The notes: generated by a model not told the origin, from the sequence alone. 64,000 nt of DNA from Pyrenopolyporus hunteri (GCA_902806595.1 CADCXC010000009.1:868001-932000); one strand, 5' to 3'; counted from the stretch's first letter, positions 10,395-24,360 are shown. A program made the numbers and translations.

Positions 10395-13300
10395 GTTGGT
10401 GATTTAGTTCGAGGAGGAGAGTTGGGTTGCAGCAATATGTCTTTGGCTGACTGAGTATATATGCGCGTATGTAATGGATGCACTTTGTTCGTTGGAGACG
10501 TGGGAAGCAGGTCGATGGGATGGGTTGGCCGGCCCTTTAAAGGCGTCCGGCAGCCATTGGAGAACCCGGGACCCTCGCCTAGGTTCCCTCGCGGTCCCCT
10601 GAATTGAGTCAGAATACATGCTCACATCGGGTCATCTCTTGGCTACTACGTGGTAGGTACTAGAGAGAGACAAGAGGCGACCAGAAAGAGACTAGGAGGA
10701 GACGAGAGAGGACCACAGAGGGCCATAGAAACTGGAGAGGGCCGTATGTACCATGAGGTGAATACTATACAGTACATACGTTGTAAAGGGCGACACGCGA
10801 GTTCTCGAACGACCTTCTTCCGTTGCGGAATGGCCAGGGGTGAGCTGATCTTCTGATGGGGCAATTGGGAATCGACCAGTCGCGTGACCCGTTGACGCAA
10901 GCTTTAAGGTGCTCTAAGGAGCTTTTAGGTGCTGAGAAGTGGGATGAGCGAATGACCCTATTGGACAATTGCCGCAATCGGTCCCAAGACGTAAAAGCAA
11001 CAGCGCCCCTCCTTCGCGGGCCTCGCCGTTGAAAGAACGGCGCTCAAACGGCATCAAAGAAAGTTCAAGAAACCTCCGTCAGGGAAAAGGGGGTTCTGCT
11101 TGACCACGCCCACAACAGCACCACAGCACCACAACAGCACCCACACACCAGTACCAGTATCAGTACCAGTTACAGTAACAGTAACAATACTAGTACCAAT
11201 ATTGTACCATTAATGCCCCTCAATTCCCAACGGCAACGGTGCGATACCATGCTTTTCGACTGTTTCGTTTAGCTTGAACGACCGGGAACGATTACCGAAT
11301 CGCTTAGCGGGGTATGAGACAAGGGGGATCCCAGGCCCTTGCTTGCAGGATCACGGGCTGACATGGGCTGAAATTGGGGACGGTAGCTGCGTAGGGATAG
11401 AATAGGAGAAGGATATTTCAGAATATAGTTACATACCTACCTATATTGTATGTATCATAGGTAGGTACATACCGTAGTACCGCCGTATAGGTAATTCAAG
11501 ACGATTCAAGGTAGGAGACTCGAAACGTAGGTACCTGTCTTCGTGGCCTTTGACGCTTTGACGATCGACATAGAACCGTCGAGAATTTACCCGCTCAATC
11601 CGGTCGAGAAAACCGCAGTACGTGCGTACGGACGTGGTGGATGATGCTCCGCGCCCAACATCTCCATTTCGCCAAAGATACAGAGAAACGGTCCGGCTCA
11701 ATTCGTTTCCTTCAATCTGGTTCGTTATGTCAATTGCATCATAAGCATCGCAGTTCGCCCGTTTTTGTTGGGGAGCCCCTCTCCGATAGCCTCAGAGTTC
11801 CACCGCCCATCCCCACTGCCTATTGAGCCTCAGGCACACATACACATACTGTCACATACCTACATACGTCCAATACAGTATGCGTATGTGTGTGCGAGTG
11901 TGTAGGGTATGTTACGTATATACAATGGGTAGAAGGGCAAGAAATCTGTAGAAGGACGGAAGAGTGGAAATTGTGGATTGACGGAACAGATACGAAAAAG
12001 GCCAGATGCAGGTTTATGTCACACGCCCTACAAAACGGAACGCAATGTCCCACTTATTCCCCAGGTATTACCCACAAGTCCTACATGAAGGCAATACCCT
12101 CTCTGCAGTTAGCTGGAGGTACATGCCTCTTGCGCCATACAGTAGTACGGCAACTTCCCATCTAAGGTGTCTTTCTGTACCTAACCTTCCTTGCTATGCC
12201 CTGCTTACCTGCCTAAGGGTACCTAACCTTCTTATGGCGTATATACAGGGTACATATCCCAGGAGATGATGAGCGGCTGCGTGATAATGCGGGGAAACCC
12301 ACATTTATCTCTTATTCGCAGCTTAACTCTTCGCCCCCTTGCTAAAGTCTCGCCTCTTCTTTCTTCCTACCTTGCCTACTCCTCACACTCTCCGTGTTCC
12401 TTCACACCGTTTGACTGTGTTGGTGTCTCATGAGCTGTCAGCGATGACGGCTCGAGAAACAAATAGCGCAGAATCGCGATATCGACATTCTACTTCTGTG
12501 TAATAACCTATATCACCAGCCTCAGGTTCGTATACGTTCCCGAGGCCGTTTTTATTTGATAAATTTATCAGTCATTCTCAATTACATTTTTCATTGGCCG
12601 ATAGCCATATCTTTCCAACCATCGCCCCAGCCATAAAGGTAGTCCAATGAGCTACCTAGTAGGTAATGTTAGGTATTCGTTAGTAGTAAGCCAATATACC
12701 GTACATCGTAGTGTACAACCACCTAAAAGTTAATGAAGCCAATTAAGACCAAAATCTAACTCTATATTTTTATATGGCTTTATCTGCCAAACAGCCAAGT
12801 ATATACTATATCCCCCAACTTCAGGGAGAACTACTCGAGCTTCCTAAGCTATCCTAAGATCCCAAAATCTCCGGTGCTCTTAGATGCTAGCGTCTTATAC
12901 GGGGTTCGCGACCAACTACTCGGCGGCGGTTGGCGGGGAACAGCACCCGGAAGGCTAAGGCGGCCTTTTAGCTTCAACCTGGGTGCCAGCAGCAGTAAAG
13001 CCACTATACCTACATACCATCTCGGCCGAGGATTGGATAACCTGCGGCTTTGGTGTTAGATTTCCAGCTACCCCGCCATGTTATGGTGCTAGCGCGTCCA
13101 TTATCACGGTAGCGAAAGATAAGCTCCGTAGCAATGGTTTTATATCAAACCTTCATTACTCGGAGAGCTGGGATGCTTCTTGCGGCAACGCCGGCGGCAT
13201 AAAGTGAACTGTTAGCCTCTTCACGTCTCCCGTCCGGGATACAGAAGCCGCAATGTCCTCAAGCTTGTCTAGAACTAATCCTAGTGTTTGACTCGCTCTC

Positions 13301-14581
13301 CCCAGGATAGGACCGAGCGCAGCGCCGTTCATGCAGGCAACCAATCTGTGGATAAGTGGCAGCCGTAGGGCAAGGCCTCCGAGGCTTCCATTGTCTTCGT
13401 GATTCTCGGTAGTTGTCTATCTGTTCTTCGGAGTTTGAAAACGATACTCTGGGCCTACGGGGCTTCAGAAGGGCTAGACCATGCCTTCCGATCTGATGTA
13501 GTGATAATACTGCCAGGCAAGAGAAACGCAATGACTATATCTATACTAGGCAGTTCAATATCTCCCTAGAGCACTGGCTTCGTTTGCGAGTTATATACTG
13601 TAACCTGCCAACTTGAAAAGCGACAGGAGGATACCCTCGGTACGGGATCCCTACCGTAGACAAACTGCATCACCGGGTTCCGAATTTGCGATTGGGGCCC
13701 TCGGAGGCACTTCTGGATTCTAAGCTCGCATCGTGATCATTTCCGTTCGAGCATCAATCCCCCTCTCCCAGATGCCAAGGATTACTAAGGTTTTGGGGAA
13801 GTCCGCAGAAGTTCCATCACTTTAGAGACAAAGACCCAAGGCAGAGGATTCATCCCGCCTGGAGACTGGACGTATTTTAAAAGAGTATATTATCAAAATT
13901 TGCTTTACTCCTTGCTGAGCTCAAGAGTCATTCTAAAGGTTTGCTATGCACTACTTACCTCAGGGTGTATATCTTTCTCCTATACAAAACCATGGCCATT
14001 CCGACCCCCGAGCAACAGCAATCTGCTTTGGATGCTAAATCCCAAGATTCCAATCGCTAGAATATATATAGTATCACTAGATAATCGAACTAAGTAATTA
14101 AATTGCAAATGTCAGTAACCGTATACCCCCGAGGTATAGTGTGTTCAGATGGTGTTTGCATGGCCGGAGATACCAACCTTCTTTTCCACGCGCACGCTGT
14201 ATCACAGCGTATATCAAGTACCAATGAACAGGGCCATACAGGCACATTTTAAAGGCGATTTCTCATTAAGGTCTTTTGGTACTAGAGTTAACTTAATGTG
14301 GATTAGAGGGGTCATCACGGCGACTGTAATAGGGCAGGAGGTGAATGGCAAGAAATCAGTGCAAGTCCTATGAACCAATAAGATTTCAAAGACTGGTCCC
14401 TTATTACAGAAGTGGGTGGCCCTAGCGCCGCGATCGGATCTGATAATGGTTACACAGCAAAATGTGTCGTCACTTATCGATAAAATTTCTTTTTCTTAAT
14501 CAGCGCCGCTCCCTTGTATTACCACGCTTACCATGCTAAAGCGCAGTACAATACAGTACCTAACACCGAACATCGACCTAC

Positions 14582-14597
14582 ATTTACCTAGGTAAAT
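14582..14597. repeat. Perfect 16-bp palindrome centred on CCTAGG
   Basis: ATTTACCTAGGTAAAT is identical to its own reverse complement. It is the longest clean example I saw of the TACCTAGGTA-type motif that recurs in the gene-free parts of this window, and it lies about 350 bases upstream of DRE2. Confidence 0.9.
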
Positions 14598-14946
14598 TTT
14601 ATGAAAGTCTTTTGACTAATCCAGTACCACGAGCATCTCCGCTTCTTTTCTTCCAAAAAGAAGCTTATCAAAAAAACAATTTGTAATCCGACCATTTCCT
14701 CATCCCATCACCGAGTTTAACAACTGCCCAACGCCGTTGCGACCGCGCGAAGTTCTACTACAAAGAACCCTTCGTTACCAGTTGCCCCCCCACCAGTACC
14801 AAATTTGCCCCGCGGAGAAGATACACACAAGTCGACCTTCTTATCCCTCGAGTCGACTGTTACGACAAACTCCAGTCTCTCTTTCTTTCTCTCTCCCTTC
14901 AATCCTCGACTCGGCGGCGCAACGTGCGCACCAAACCACAGCCATC

Positions 14947-16046
14947 ATGTCTCCCTCAATCGTTATGATCGATAACACTTCCGACTTCGACGTGTCCACC
15001 CCAGACACCACCCAGAACCAGAATGGTTCGTCGGGGCCCCGAACACTTCTCTTAGCCCCTCCGTCAATCGCTAGCCATGAGGAGAAACTGCGCGACGTCC
15101 TAGCCGCCCACGACCGTTCCGTCACCGACTTGCAGATGCTTGACCGCCTCTCTGCCGGCCTTGTCAGCCTCCCCGACGCAACATACGACCTGATCCTAGT
15201 CCTCACAGACGCCGATGGCACCCGTTCCGAGTCCAGCCTACTACTTAATCGCGACGTTTTTGCCAAGATCGTGTCGACTCTCAAGGTCGGCGGCAAGATC
15301 CAAGCCCAAGACGGATCCCTAGTCCAGAACAGCCAGGCACCCGATGCGCGAGAGGCCCTCCTTTCTGGACTGGTGCCTGGCGCCGATGGTTTCACAAAGT
15401 CTGACGATGACGTCGCCGAGGTCGTTCCTCTCAAGCTAGGATTCGGCAAGAATAAGAAGCGAAGCACTGCGGGCCCTGCCGTTAAGAACGTCACCGTCCA
15501 CCAGGCTAACGGCGAGGACGCCAGTCTCAACATGGAGCCCCCGGCTGTCAAGTCTACGCCTGCTGGCGTTGGTTTCGTAGATACCACCTTCGACTTTAAT
15601 GCCCTAGATGACGATGACGATGAGCTGATTGACGAGGACACCCTATTGACGGAAGAGGACCTAAACAAGCCGCTGGCAATTCGTAAGCTAGACCTTGTTA
15701 TAACTTCTATTGATGTTAAGTGCTAACCCACGTCACAGCCGCCGAATGTGTGCCCAAGGTCGGCAAGCGACGCCGTGCCTGCAAGGATTGCACTTGCGGT
15801 CTGGCCCAGCGCCTCGAGGCCGAGGATGCGGCCCGACGAAAGGAGGCCGACTCGAAGCTTCAGGCCCTCAAGCTCGACTCCAACGATCTGAACGAGGTCG
15901 ACTTCACCGTCAAGGGTAAAGTTGGTTCTTGCGGTAACTGTTCGCTCGGCGATGCCTTCCGCTGCGACGGATGCCCGTACATCGGATTACCAGCCTTCAA
16001 GCCTGGCGAGGAGGTCCGACTCCTTAACAACGTCGTTCAACTGTAA
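14947..16046 (+). CDS. DRE2: Fe-S cluster assembly protein Dre2 (anamorsin/CIAPIN1)
   Basis: I join 14947..15682 and 15739..16046, giving 347 aa; the 56-nt GT-AG intron contains a CTAAC branch site and its removal gives LAIPAECVPK. Dre2 passes electrons from the flavoprotein Tah18 to the cytosolic Fe-S assembly machinery and to ribonucleotide reductase cofactor assembly. Residues from about 30 to 170 form the degenerate methyltransferase-like N-terminal domain, and an acidic linker (LDDDDDELIDEDTLL) follows. The Fe-S part is intact. Motif A is C249-x10-C260-x2-C263-x-C265 within GKRRRACKDCTCGL. Motif B is the twin C310-x2-C313-x7-C321-x2-C324 within CGNCSLGDAFRCDGCPY. The ATG at 14947 is chosen as the first one after the C/T-rich leader; the frame is open 70 codons further upstream but reads as leader sequence. 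The length is normal for ascomycete Dre2. Confidence 0.95.
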
Positions 16047-19000
16047 TAGCAAAACGAGCATCACAGTCGATTTCAGCCATCTGCTCAGTCTTTCGAGCAT
16101 AGGACATACCACCAAGCCACATGAGCTTGAAGCATACCATCGGAGCATTTTATACGCGATCACGGGGATTTGGCTCACACAGAATGCGTGAGGGGAACGG
16201 TGTTCAGGGGGGTCAAAAAGCAAGGCACTGTCTTCATGATGCTAAGGTAGCTAGATATCGTCGCAGAGCACCGTAGAGCATCACACACCAATAAGGATTA
16301 GAACGATGTATCGCCTTTGCAGTCGATTTGCAATTTGTTTATAGCTAGTCTACCGGTTATTGAGAATATAAGGAATTCTCCCGGATACTTACCTAGTCTC
16401 TCGTGGAACTCGTAGGGATTCTGATTAAGAGTGTAGTTGTGAGAGTTTTCAGGTTCAGGGAATACCCAGACACCTCTGACCTAGGTATGGACTAATACAC
16501 TCATAGCACCTGTTTGATGCCCAATCTAGTAAAGCCCCTAACATATCCATATCTACAGCTCATCACAGCGTCTGAGATAGTACTTATATTACATAGGTCC
16601 CTAAGTACCTAATCCATAAAATCCGTATGAGGTGAGTCCCCTACTGTACCCGTTAGCAGACCCGGCCCAGTCATATCTTCCAAGCTCGCAACTAATTTAC
16701 ACTTAGGTCGTATAAATTTCCTCTTGGAGGTATCAAAGCGGCGGAATAGGTAGCCCGACTTCAATGTACAAGCTGTTGAGAGCTCAACACCATGACCGTT
16801 CTTGTCTTTCTGTGCTAAGAGCCAGATAACTCTTTTTAGCATTCTAATCAGGTATCATGTTATACGAGCCAGGAGGCAGTTTACTCTTATTAGTACTTAT
16901 GCCTATATAGGAGATCTTGATATCCGATGGCGTAACGGCATCAAGCTTACATTTAACCTCTCCATTAGGGAAATAGTCTTACGTTTTGACATAATGCCTG
17001 GGTACTTACCTAGGGAGACCCTTAGGAATTGTGATTATGAAGAACCTCTCATTCCCACTCTCATTGTCACGCTCTCGGGTTATTATAGGATAGGATTGCC
17101 CACAACCCCAGCTTCTCTAGCGGCGACTAAATTCGTACGAGCGCAAAGTTATGCTATATTAATAGAGGGATGAAACGCGCCACTATATCAACCTAATAGC
17201 ACGGAAGCGAAACGTTATTACGCAAGGCGTTCTAAACCAACCTATATTAGGTATCTACTTTACCGATAGTTATACCGCATAAAGGAGTGGGTGAACCGTC
17301 CTATATTTAGGGTGTAGTGTCTTAGATCGGGGGTTTTTGCGTCGTACAGAGTGACGTCGGCTCGTAGGAAATGTAGGTACTTTAAGTCCGAGCATGACTT
17401 TAGAGGGAGGGGTTATAATTCGAGGAGATGTGGTACAGATTCTACGTAAGTATGTTCAGGTTTAGAGACATGGTCTCAGGAGTTTGGAGACTTTGACATC
17501 GTATTTTGGCTCTGGGGGGCGGTTAGATGCGATAAGGGGAAACCCGTGGGTTTATACTAGCGGTTTTATATTAGTTAATACCGCACGAGAGGAGGGATGA
17601 TTTGGCTTAACTATGAGACATGTGTTGTTATAATATGTATTAGAGATAGGGGACTAAGGTGTGTATGCCTAGGTCGATAAGGCGCAATAAAGATTTAATC
17701 ATATTCACCTCAACATCTCATGCCGCCTACACATTAAACCTAAATTCACTTAGGATTGCGCTTGCTATGGTGTGCTTTTTTTTCTCGTATAAGCAACCCA
17801 GGTCTTGTGAAGTCATATACAGGGCGTCTAAGTGAAGTCCTCTAATATGCTGTCTTTTTAGATGGATGTCTTCTATAAAGGTAACCATTAACCTAAATGA
17901 CGATATAAGTTTCGGACCTATACATAGTTGTCTTGTCGAACTCAGGTTACACTACATCAACCGATATCGCTATAACTAATACTAAAAATAACTACGAGTT
18001 CGGTACCTATTTTATGACTCGTCGGCAGCTCGGTCACCGTCCCTTAGCTTCTGATATTAAGTTAAAACGGCTGTGGCTTGATAATGGCTTGACGGCGTGA
18101 CAGCCGGCCGCAAAGGGCTTTACTATTCTTATCCCCTCCTTGCATACCTATATGGGGAATATATCTCTCCCTATCCTCTCACGCGGGAGGCGGCTGACCA
18201 CATGTAGGCTCTTGTGCGCCGGTGCTCGTCTTACAACTCCGCCCTAAGACGCAAGGACGACGGCTAGCTGCCGATTATGGCGAGACGCTGTCTGGGGACG
18301 CAACCGAAACGCGGGAAGTATCGCTGTCTCCTTTGGTTGTCTGGGTTTAAGCTATAAACCGTGGCTTTACACATGCGTGCTCCCTTTGGAACTGAGATTG
18401 AGGAGCGCCGGAACGAACTTAATCGCCGAACGGGATGAAGTCGAAACAAGAGTTCAGGGCCACGTATATCCTGCGTCTTAGACTTGTGTCACTTAGCTCG
18501 TGCCTGGATAGAGGATAATTCTTTTGGTGGCTTGGTCTGAAACACCACCTTATTCTATGCTCGGCTGATGTCCGAGAGACGGGAGGTTCAGCTCTGCCCG
18601 TTCGGAAAAACTCGGTATCGGTGCGAGGCTGGTGCTTTCAGCTAGGTAGGTACCTAGATAGATACATCCTTACGGGGGCTGGACGATCTTGGCGGGCACC
18701 GGGTAGGATCAAAACGTATTGCTCGACTCGCATTATGTAGTAGGTTCAAACCATTTTCTGTTGGTGAGTTGTCAGCTAAGATCCACCAGCGATTGCTATT
18801 CCGGGGTAGATATTACACGTGTAAAGGGTTTGATAGGAGGTGGGCTTATGCTAGATTCTTCTACTGCTGGATAGAAGTCTTCTCATTGGACCTGCAGCTT
18901 TTTCTGATGCCGGCAATTGATTAACAGTGCACAATAACTGGTGGCCTGGCAATTGGTAAAACGCGGGATAATAGCGGCCTATGAATATTAAACACTACTC

Positions 19001-21446
19001 GTTCCAGGGTTCGCACGAGAAGCCTCAATTGCAGGCTTGGCAGCCTTCTCTACGAGAGAAAACGACGATAGTATCCAACATCTCGAAGCTTTCAGGTCGG
19101 TGTCTGCGGCTGGGCCTACCTGCGACGTCCGGGGTAAATGCTCCCTCTACCCAGTATTTAAACGATACCGTGTATTCTGTCAATTGGGTATTACTGGGCG
19201 CTCATAACCGGTCAGCTATCTCGCTTAGGAAGTTCAATATTATTATCCTAGAAACGCGCCGGGGAGAAATGCGAGCGGATCGATCGGATTCGCATCTCTA
19301 TTATGCGTTGAGATCGGCAATAGCCGACTCACTTGCTGAACATCTACCTGCGCAGATTCCGTATTTTCATACTCGATCCCTAGTGTAGATGAACAAACGC
19401 GTAAATTCTTGAAGTACGAGTCGTTAGTCATGCAGCGATATATATCCAATCATCGTTTGCAGGTGAAGGATAAACAGCAAATGGGCTCGGGTCTCAGGAG
19501 TCAGTCAGCAGACGTCACAGGAGAGTAATAAATGGCAAAATATAGGTCTTGGCCTGGATGGAGATCTGGCCAACTGGGGACGACTCGACTCTCCAACAGC
19601 CACTGATTTCGCTAGGCGCGTGGAGCCCTAGATCTGGACCCTTCCTCGGCCGTTCTTTTTTTCTCTATTTCTTTTTTTCTGCTGATTGTTGTCGGCAAAC
19701 TGGGCTACGTAGAGTAGGGCAGGAAGACGATGGAGTGTTACATACGTGCAGACAATCAGGTTTATATATCTTGAATTCCGGAATCTCGTTGCTCTGAGCT
19801 TGAAGGTGTAGTGTCTTCGTGTGTGTACCTACTTACACAGACGTAGGTGCGTGTTTTATGGTATCAGGTTTTTTGGTCAACCCCGTCTCACGCCCCCTTC
19901 ATACATTTTACGCGGCCAGTAATGGGCGATCGTTCATGCGTCGCTCGTGACCAGCTAACGCGCTCGAGGCTGCCAATCGGCCGGCCTGCTTTTATTTATC
20001 ACCTTCTCGCTCTGACTCCATACCAATAGGATTTGCATATGATATTTTAATATGACCGTGATTGCCGACTTGCGTCTCGTCCGCCATTGTTCTGAATAAG
20101 AAGCTTTCATGTTCCTCTTTATCGTGAGTAGACCCCGGCCCGTCGGTGGGTTTCCCGAACAATGGACATGGGCTACATGGGACGAATGTGAGGGTAGCTC
20201 CCAGAACTAATAAAGGGGCCCAGGGGTGTCGCGGCCAGCTAACGGATAGTCCGACGGTTTTCAAATTCAATTTGCCCTTTACTTCCTACATTAGGGAACT
20301 AATCTTAGCAGAGCGCTGACCGACCTCTGCGCGAGTGAAGAGAATTGATTTGTACAAGTGCAATTGAAACTGGCAATCGACTGCGAAATACTTTTGTAGC
20401 TAAAAATAAAAAAATGAGAATGAATTCTTCTGCTGGTCTGTCACCTGCAATTCACCTGTTGTTATTTATCGTTAGCTTAGATCGGTACTGTAGCAACTAT
20501 TGCATAGGTATGGTAGTACCTAGGTACTAGGTAGGTAGTCACTGACAATTGAATTGTTACGCCGGCCTTTTTCTCTCTCTTTTTGGTTGGAATTTGGAGA
20601 CGCTGGCCGGGAGAGATGGGCCCTTCGCCCCTCCGCTGCCCCAATGCCCAGACATTCACTACCTGTTTTTAGTTAAGCTTCTGCTGTGGTGCTGATTCAG
20701 GTGGCTCCGGCACTACCTAAAATTACCTGGGCCCCGCCTGGAATACGCTGCAATTTGACCAGTACGAATTACAGCTTCTCATGGTATCCGCATAAATACA
20801 AAGGTACCGCCTACATATGTACATATCTACCAGGTACATACATATTACATGAAGGTATGTAAATGGACCTACACAATAAATCAACCTAGTGTTCCATCCA
20901 GTGCATACATGCGCAGAAGTAAAAATTGCACCCGTACCTTGGTACGATACATGCGTTGTTGTACCTTTCTTCTCCTCAAGGCTTAAGGGCTAAAGGGGGC
21001 CGCGGCGCAGTTGGGAGCTGCAACCTGCAACTTTCACCTTTTTGGGTCCGTGTCTGAGCCACTCTGCTGCCACTCTAGCCACTGCCGTTCCCCGACCGCC
21101 TTCTCCCCCAAATTCCTCCCTTTCTGATCTTCACTTTCTCAAGTCACTTTCCAATCCATCCCCCTCCCGTCCCCGACCAATTTCACCCAACAACCACCCG
21201 TCTGCAAGGATTGACTGATCCCGTCAGTTCAACTCACTCGAGTCCTGATCAATCACTACTACTCGAGGGGATGAGCTTTCGGTTTTCCTGACTCTTTTCG
21301 AGTATCCAGGATACTCCCGTCGGATCAGCGACAGTTGCTCTCCTGCAGCCTCCTCCCGACCGTGCTGTTCCCGTCTCCCGCTTCCGCCATCCTCTCTCCT
21401 GGGTCTCCTAACTCCTAATCGGCGACCCCCATAGACATATACCACA
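16047..21446. other. 5.4-kb gene-free region, partly TpA-rich
   Basis: Between DRE2 and the CK1 gene. From about 16.3 to 18.1 kb the sequence is rich in TA steps and short TAGG/CCTA motifs, suggesting old repeat-induced point mutation. Frames at 16802-17173 (123 codons) and 18981-19388 (135 codons) have no recognisable domain. From about 21.0 kb the sequence becomes C/T-rich and is the likely promoter and leader of the kinase gene. It includes a seven-codon upstream frame (six residues plus stop) at 21270. Confidence 0.6.
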
Positions 21447-23015
21447 ATGGCTTCCTCTTCGTCGAACGTCGTCGGTGTCCACTACCGAGTGGGAAAGAAG
21501 ATAGGTGAAGGGTCTTTCGGTGTTATTTTTGAGGGTACCAATCTCCTAAACAACCAACAAGTCGCTATCAAGTTTGTAAGTGAAATCGCTCCATTCTCAT
21601 TCTCATTCGTCTACGATGCTGCCATTCCCCTTGGCCAATCTTCATGCGTTATTTACCCGTAAGAGAACCTATTCTAATTGAAGACACCCCTAGGAACCGC
21701 GGAAGAGCGATGCGCCGCAATTACGAGATGAATATCGTACATACAAGATTCTCGTCGGTTGCCGTAAGTTCGCTCAATTTCCTGCAGCGCCTTCCAATGC
21801 CTATGTGACTGACATGTTTCTTCGCAGCCGGCATCCCTAATGTCTACTATTTTGGTCAGGAAGGCCTTCATAATATCCTTGTCATAGATCTCCTTGGGCC
21901 CTCGTTGGAAGACCTCTTCGATCACTGCAACCGAAGGTTCTCCATAAAGACAGTTGTGATGGTGGCGAAACAGATGGTTAGTCTTCAGAAGTCGCTGATT
22001 GAATGATGTTTGAATAACTAAACCGATGTTTTAGCTCTCGCGGGTGCAAACAATCCACGAGAAGAACCTGATCTACCGGGACATCAAGCCCGACAACTTC
22101 CTCATCGGTCGCCCCGGGACCAAAGCCGCTAACGTCATTCACGTTGTCGACTTTGGTATGGCTAAACAGTACCGGGATCCGAAGACGAAGCAGCACATAC
22201 CCTACCGAGAGCGCAAATCCTTATCTGGAACTGCCCGCTATATGAGTATCAATACCCACTTGGGGCGAGAGCAGTCGCGACGAGACGATCTGGAGGCTCT
22301 AGGACATGTGTTCATGTACTTCCTGCGTGGCGGCCTTCCGTGGCAAGGATTGAAAGCCGCGACGAATAAGCAGAAGTACGAAAAGATCGGCGAGAAGAAG
22401 CAGACAACTCCTATTAAGGACCTCTGCGAAGGTTTCCCCGAGGAATTCAACAAGTACCTTACCTACGTGAGGAATCTTGGTTTCGAAGATACTCCCGACT
22501 ACGACTACTTGCGAGAGCTGTTCACCCAAGCGCTGAAGAATACCGGCGAGGTGGAAGATGGCGAGTACGACTGGATGAAGATTAGCAAGGAGTCTTCCAA
22601 GGGCTGGGACGCCATGCACAAACCCGGCGCCTACCACAACCCCAACAAGCCAGGCATCTCCGCTAGGGAGATACACAACCAATCTCGCGTAAACCAATCT
22701 GGTGGTCTTACTCATGAGCGTTTAAACGCCGCGCAGCCCCCACCTCCGTCTCCAGCCAGACCGACGGACAAGCAGCGCCGGCCAAACGCCCCCGGCGCCA
22801 TGGTAGCGCAGCGAGGTAGCGCGGTGGGGGGTCTCAGGGATATGGCTACGCCAACTCCTTCAACCCAAGCTCAATTCCAGAACAGCAACCAGAACTTACC
22901 AACAAGGATGGCGCCGCAGACGAATATGGGATCTCCGGCTGCGGCTAACGGAATGCCATCAGAACCTCAACCGACGGGATTCCAAAAATTCATGAAGGTT
23001 CTCTGCTGCGGTTAG
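21447..23015 (+). CDS. Casein kinase I, Yck-type (lipid-anchored)
   Basis: I join 21447..21575, 21694..21763, 21828..21976 and 22035..23015, giving 442 aa; all introns are GT-AG and frame-preserving. Landmarks are the glycine loop GEGSFG, the ATP-binding Lys in VAIKF (K42), the CK1 signature LLGPSLEDLF, the catalytic loop YRDIKPDN (D132), DFG (D155) and SINTHLG. Together with EPRKSDAPQLRDEYRTYK this matches Yck1/Yck2-type kinases, which act at the plasma membrane in nutrient signalling, endocytosis and morphogenesis. After the kinase domain (to ~310) comes a Pro/Gln/Asn-rich tail ending KFMKVLCCG. A C-terminal Cys pair is the palmitoylation site of yeast Yck1/2; here one Gly follows it. The start fits because the conserved HYRVGKKIGEG begins ten residues in. 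The orthologous gene may be called cki or yck2 depending on species, so no symbol is given. Confidence 0.95.
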
Positions 23016-24360
23016 TCCATATCTGGTACCCTGTCTGTTTTTGACGGTGTGCTTATACGATTCCAGGTTAAACGCAACTCGTTTTTGGCACAGCGGCGAT
23101 TCCATAGACTGGACACGATACCGAATGGAGGTCACTGCGCCGATTTATACTACCACTAATACATCCTGGTCCACGGTGTCTATCTCACTAAGTCTTGGTC
23201 GCTCCGTACTATTATAAATCATGGTTGTCTTCGCGATGAGTTTCGGTTTACGTGGGCTTACGAGCCTGGTCAGTTCTGCTATATTCGAATTGTGTACTTG
23301 AAGTACCAAACTCGTCGAGTACTTGAATCGCAGCCCGGATCGTCCCACGCACGCCCGCGCGGAATAATATACCCCCTCGAAGAGACCCGAAGGCGATCAA
23401 TCACATGCATGAATTCCATTTAGGATCGAGGCTTGGCGTAACCCGAGGCACGAACGACATCATTTTTCCTTTCACGACTCTCGTTTTGATGAGATAGACA
23501 CAGGCCGTTTAATCAGTAGAGCGCAGCACGGCGCTGGTGGGATTTGCACCGTTGGCGAGCATTGGGACCGGGTTTCATTTTTTCTGTTATCCGTCCCTCT
23601 ATACACCATAATTAAGAAGGGGTTGAGAAGAGCCCGAGTTGAAGTGGGTGGGCGTTTGTTGTGTATTAAGGAGAAGCAGCACGCGGGGACAGAAGGGCAG
23701 AGTGGCTATAGTAAGGCGGGGATTTTTGCAGACGGCGCTCGAGGAGCACCTGAGGTTTTGCGTTGGTAGAAGAAGGCAATAGGACAGAAAAGAAAAGACT
23801 CATAATGACCTCCGATGCTGATCGTCGCATCGTCCCTTGATTCGAGGTGCACATTAAGGCGTCGACCGCGCCCGAATAATACTTCTTGTGATATTTCCGG
23901 TTGTCTGCTTAGAAAAGGACCATTCGGTATTTTTTATAGAGTTGTAGAGTAATAATAGGATATTCTCGGAAACCGTTCGTGTTCTCGTGCTAGTATTTGC
24001 TCCTAAACTTAGATGTTCGCAAGACTCCCAGTTACGCTGGTAAAACCTGGTTGACAGATAATTCATAGGCGCCGTTCCAACATAGGATGTATGTAATAAG
24101 TACACGTAGATCAACCACAGCAGCAGTAATCGTAACACTCGAAGCGTCTTCAGCGTCCATCCATCCATTCATTCATCTGCCTGTCCATTCATCTGTGGCC
24201 TTTATTCATCCGTTATCACAGATAATCCGACTGACTGATAGATAGACTAACGGATGACTTTGCCTTCCATGCCAAAACCTAGAACTCCAACCTCCGTCCA
24301 TCCTTCTTGCCTAGGTACTCGCCAATTATTAACATCATCGCGCGGGTTTTTACTTCTTTT
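23016..24360. other. Convergent intergenic region
   Basis: About 1.3 kb between the convergent CK1 and p24 genes. It contains their 3' UTRs and, near 24150-24260, an imperfect CATTCATCTGT/CCATCCATT microrepeat. The 104-codon minus frame at 23854-24168 has no recognisable family. Confidence 0.55.

Larger units (their letters stand above)
10036..14946. other. Long gene-free region between divergent Stf2-like and DRE2 genes
   Basis: About 4.9 kb. The first 300 bases, read on the minus strand, are a pyrimidine-rich ATG-free leader or promoter for the Stf2-like gene. The middle is a mosaic of moderate-GC and TpA-rich sequence, with CAGTA/CCAGTA microrepeats at about 11150-11200 and a perfect 16-bp palindrome at 14582-14597. 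The last 250 bases are C/T-rich and form the DRE2 leader. All frames of 60-92 codons look like chance. Confidence 0.6.

Noticed and set aside
18981..19388. 135-codon plus frame in the DRE2-CK1 gap
   Set aside because: No family resemblance, no leader or neighbouring exon, and its composition is like the surrounding non-coding DNA.
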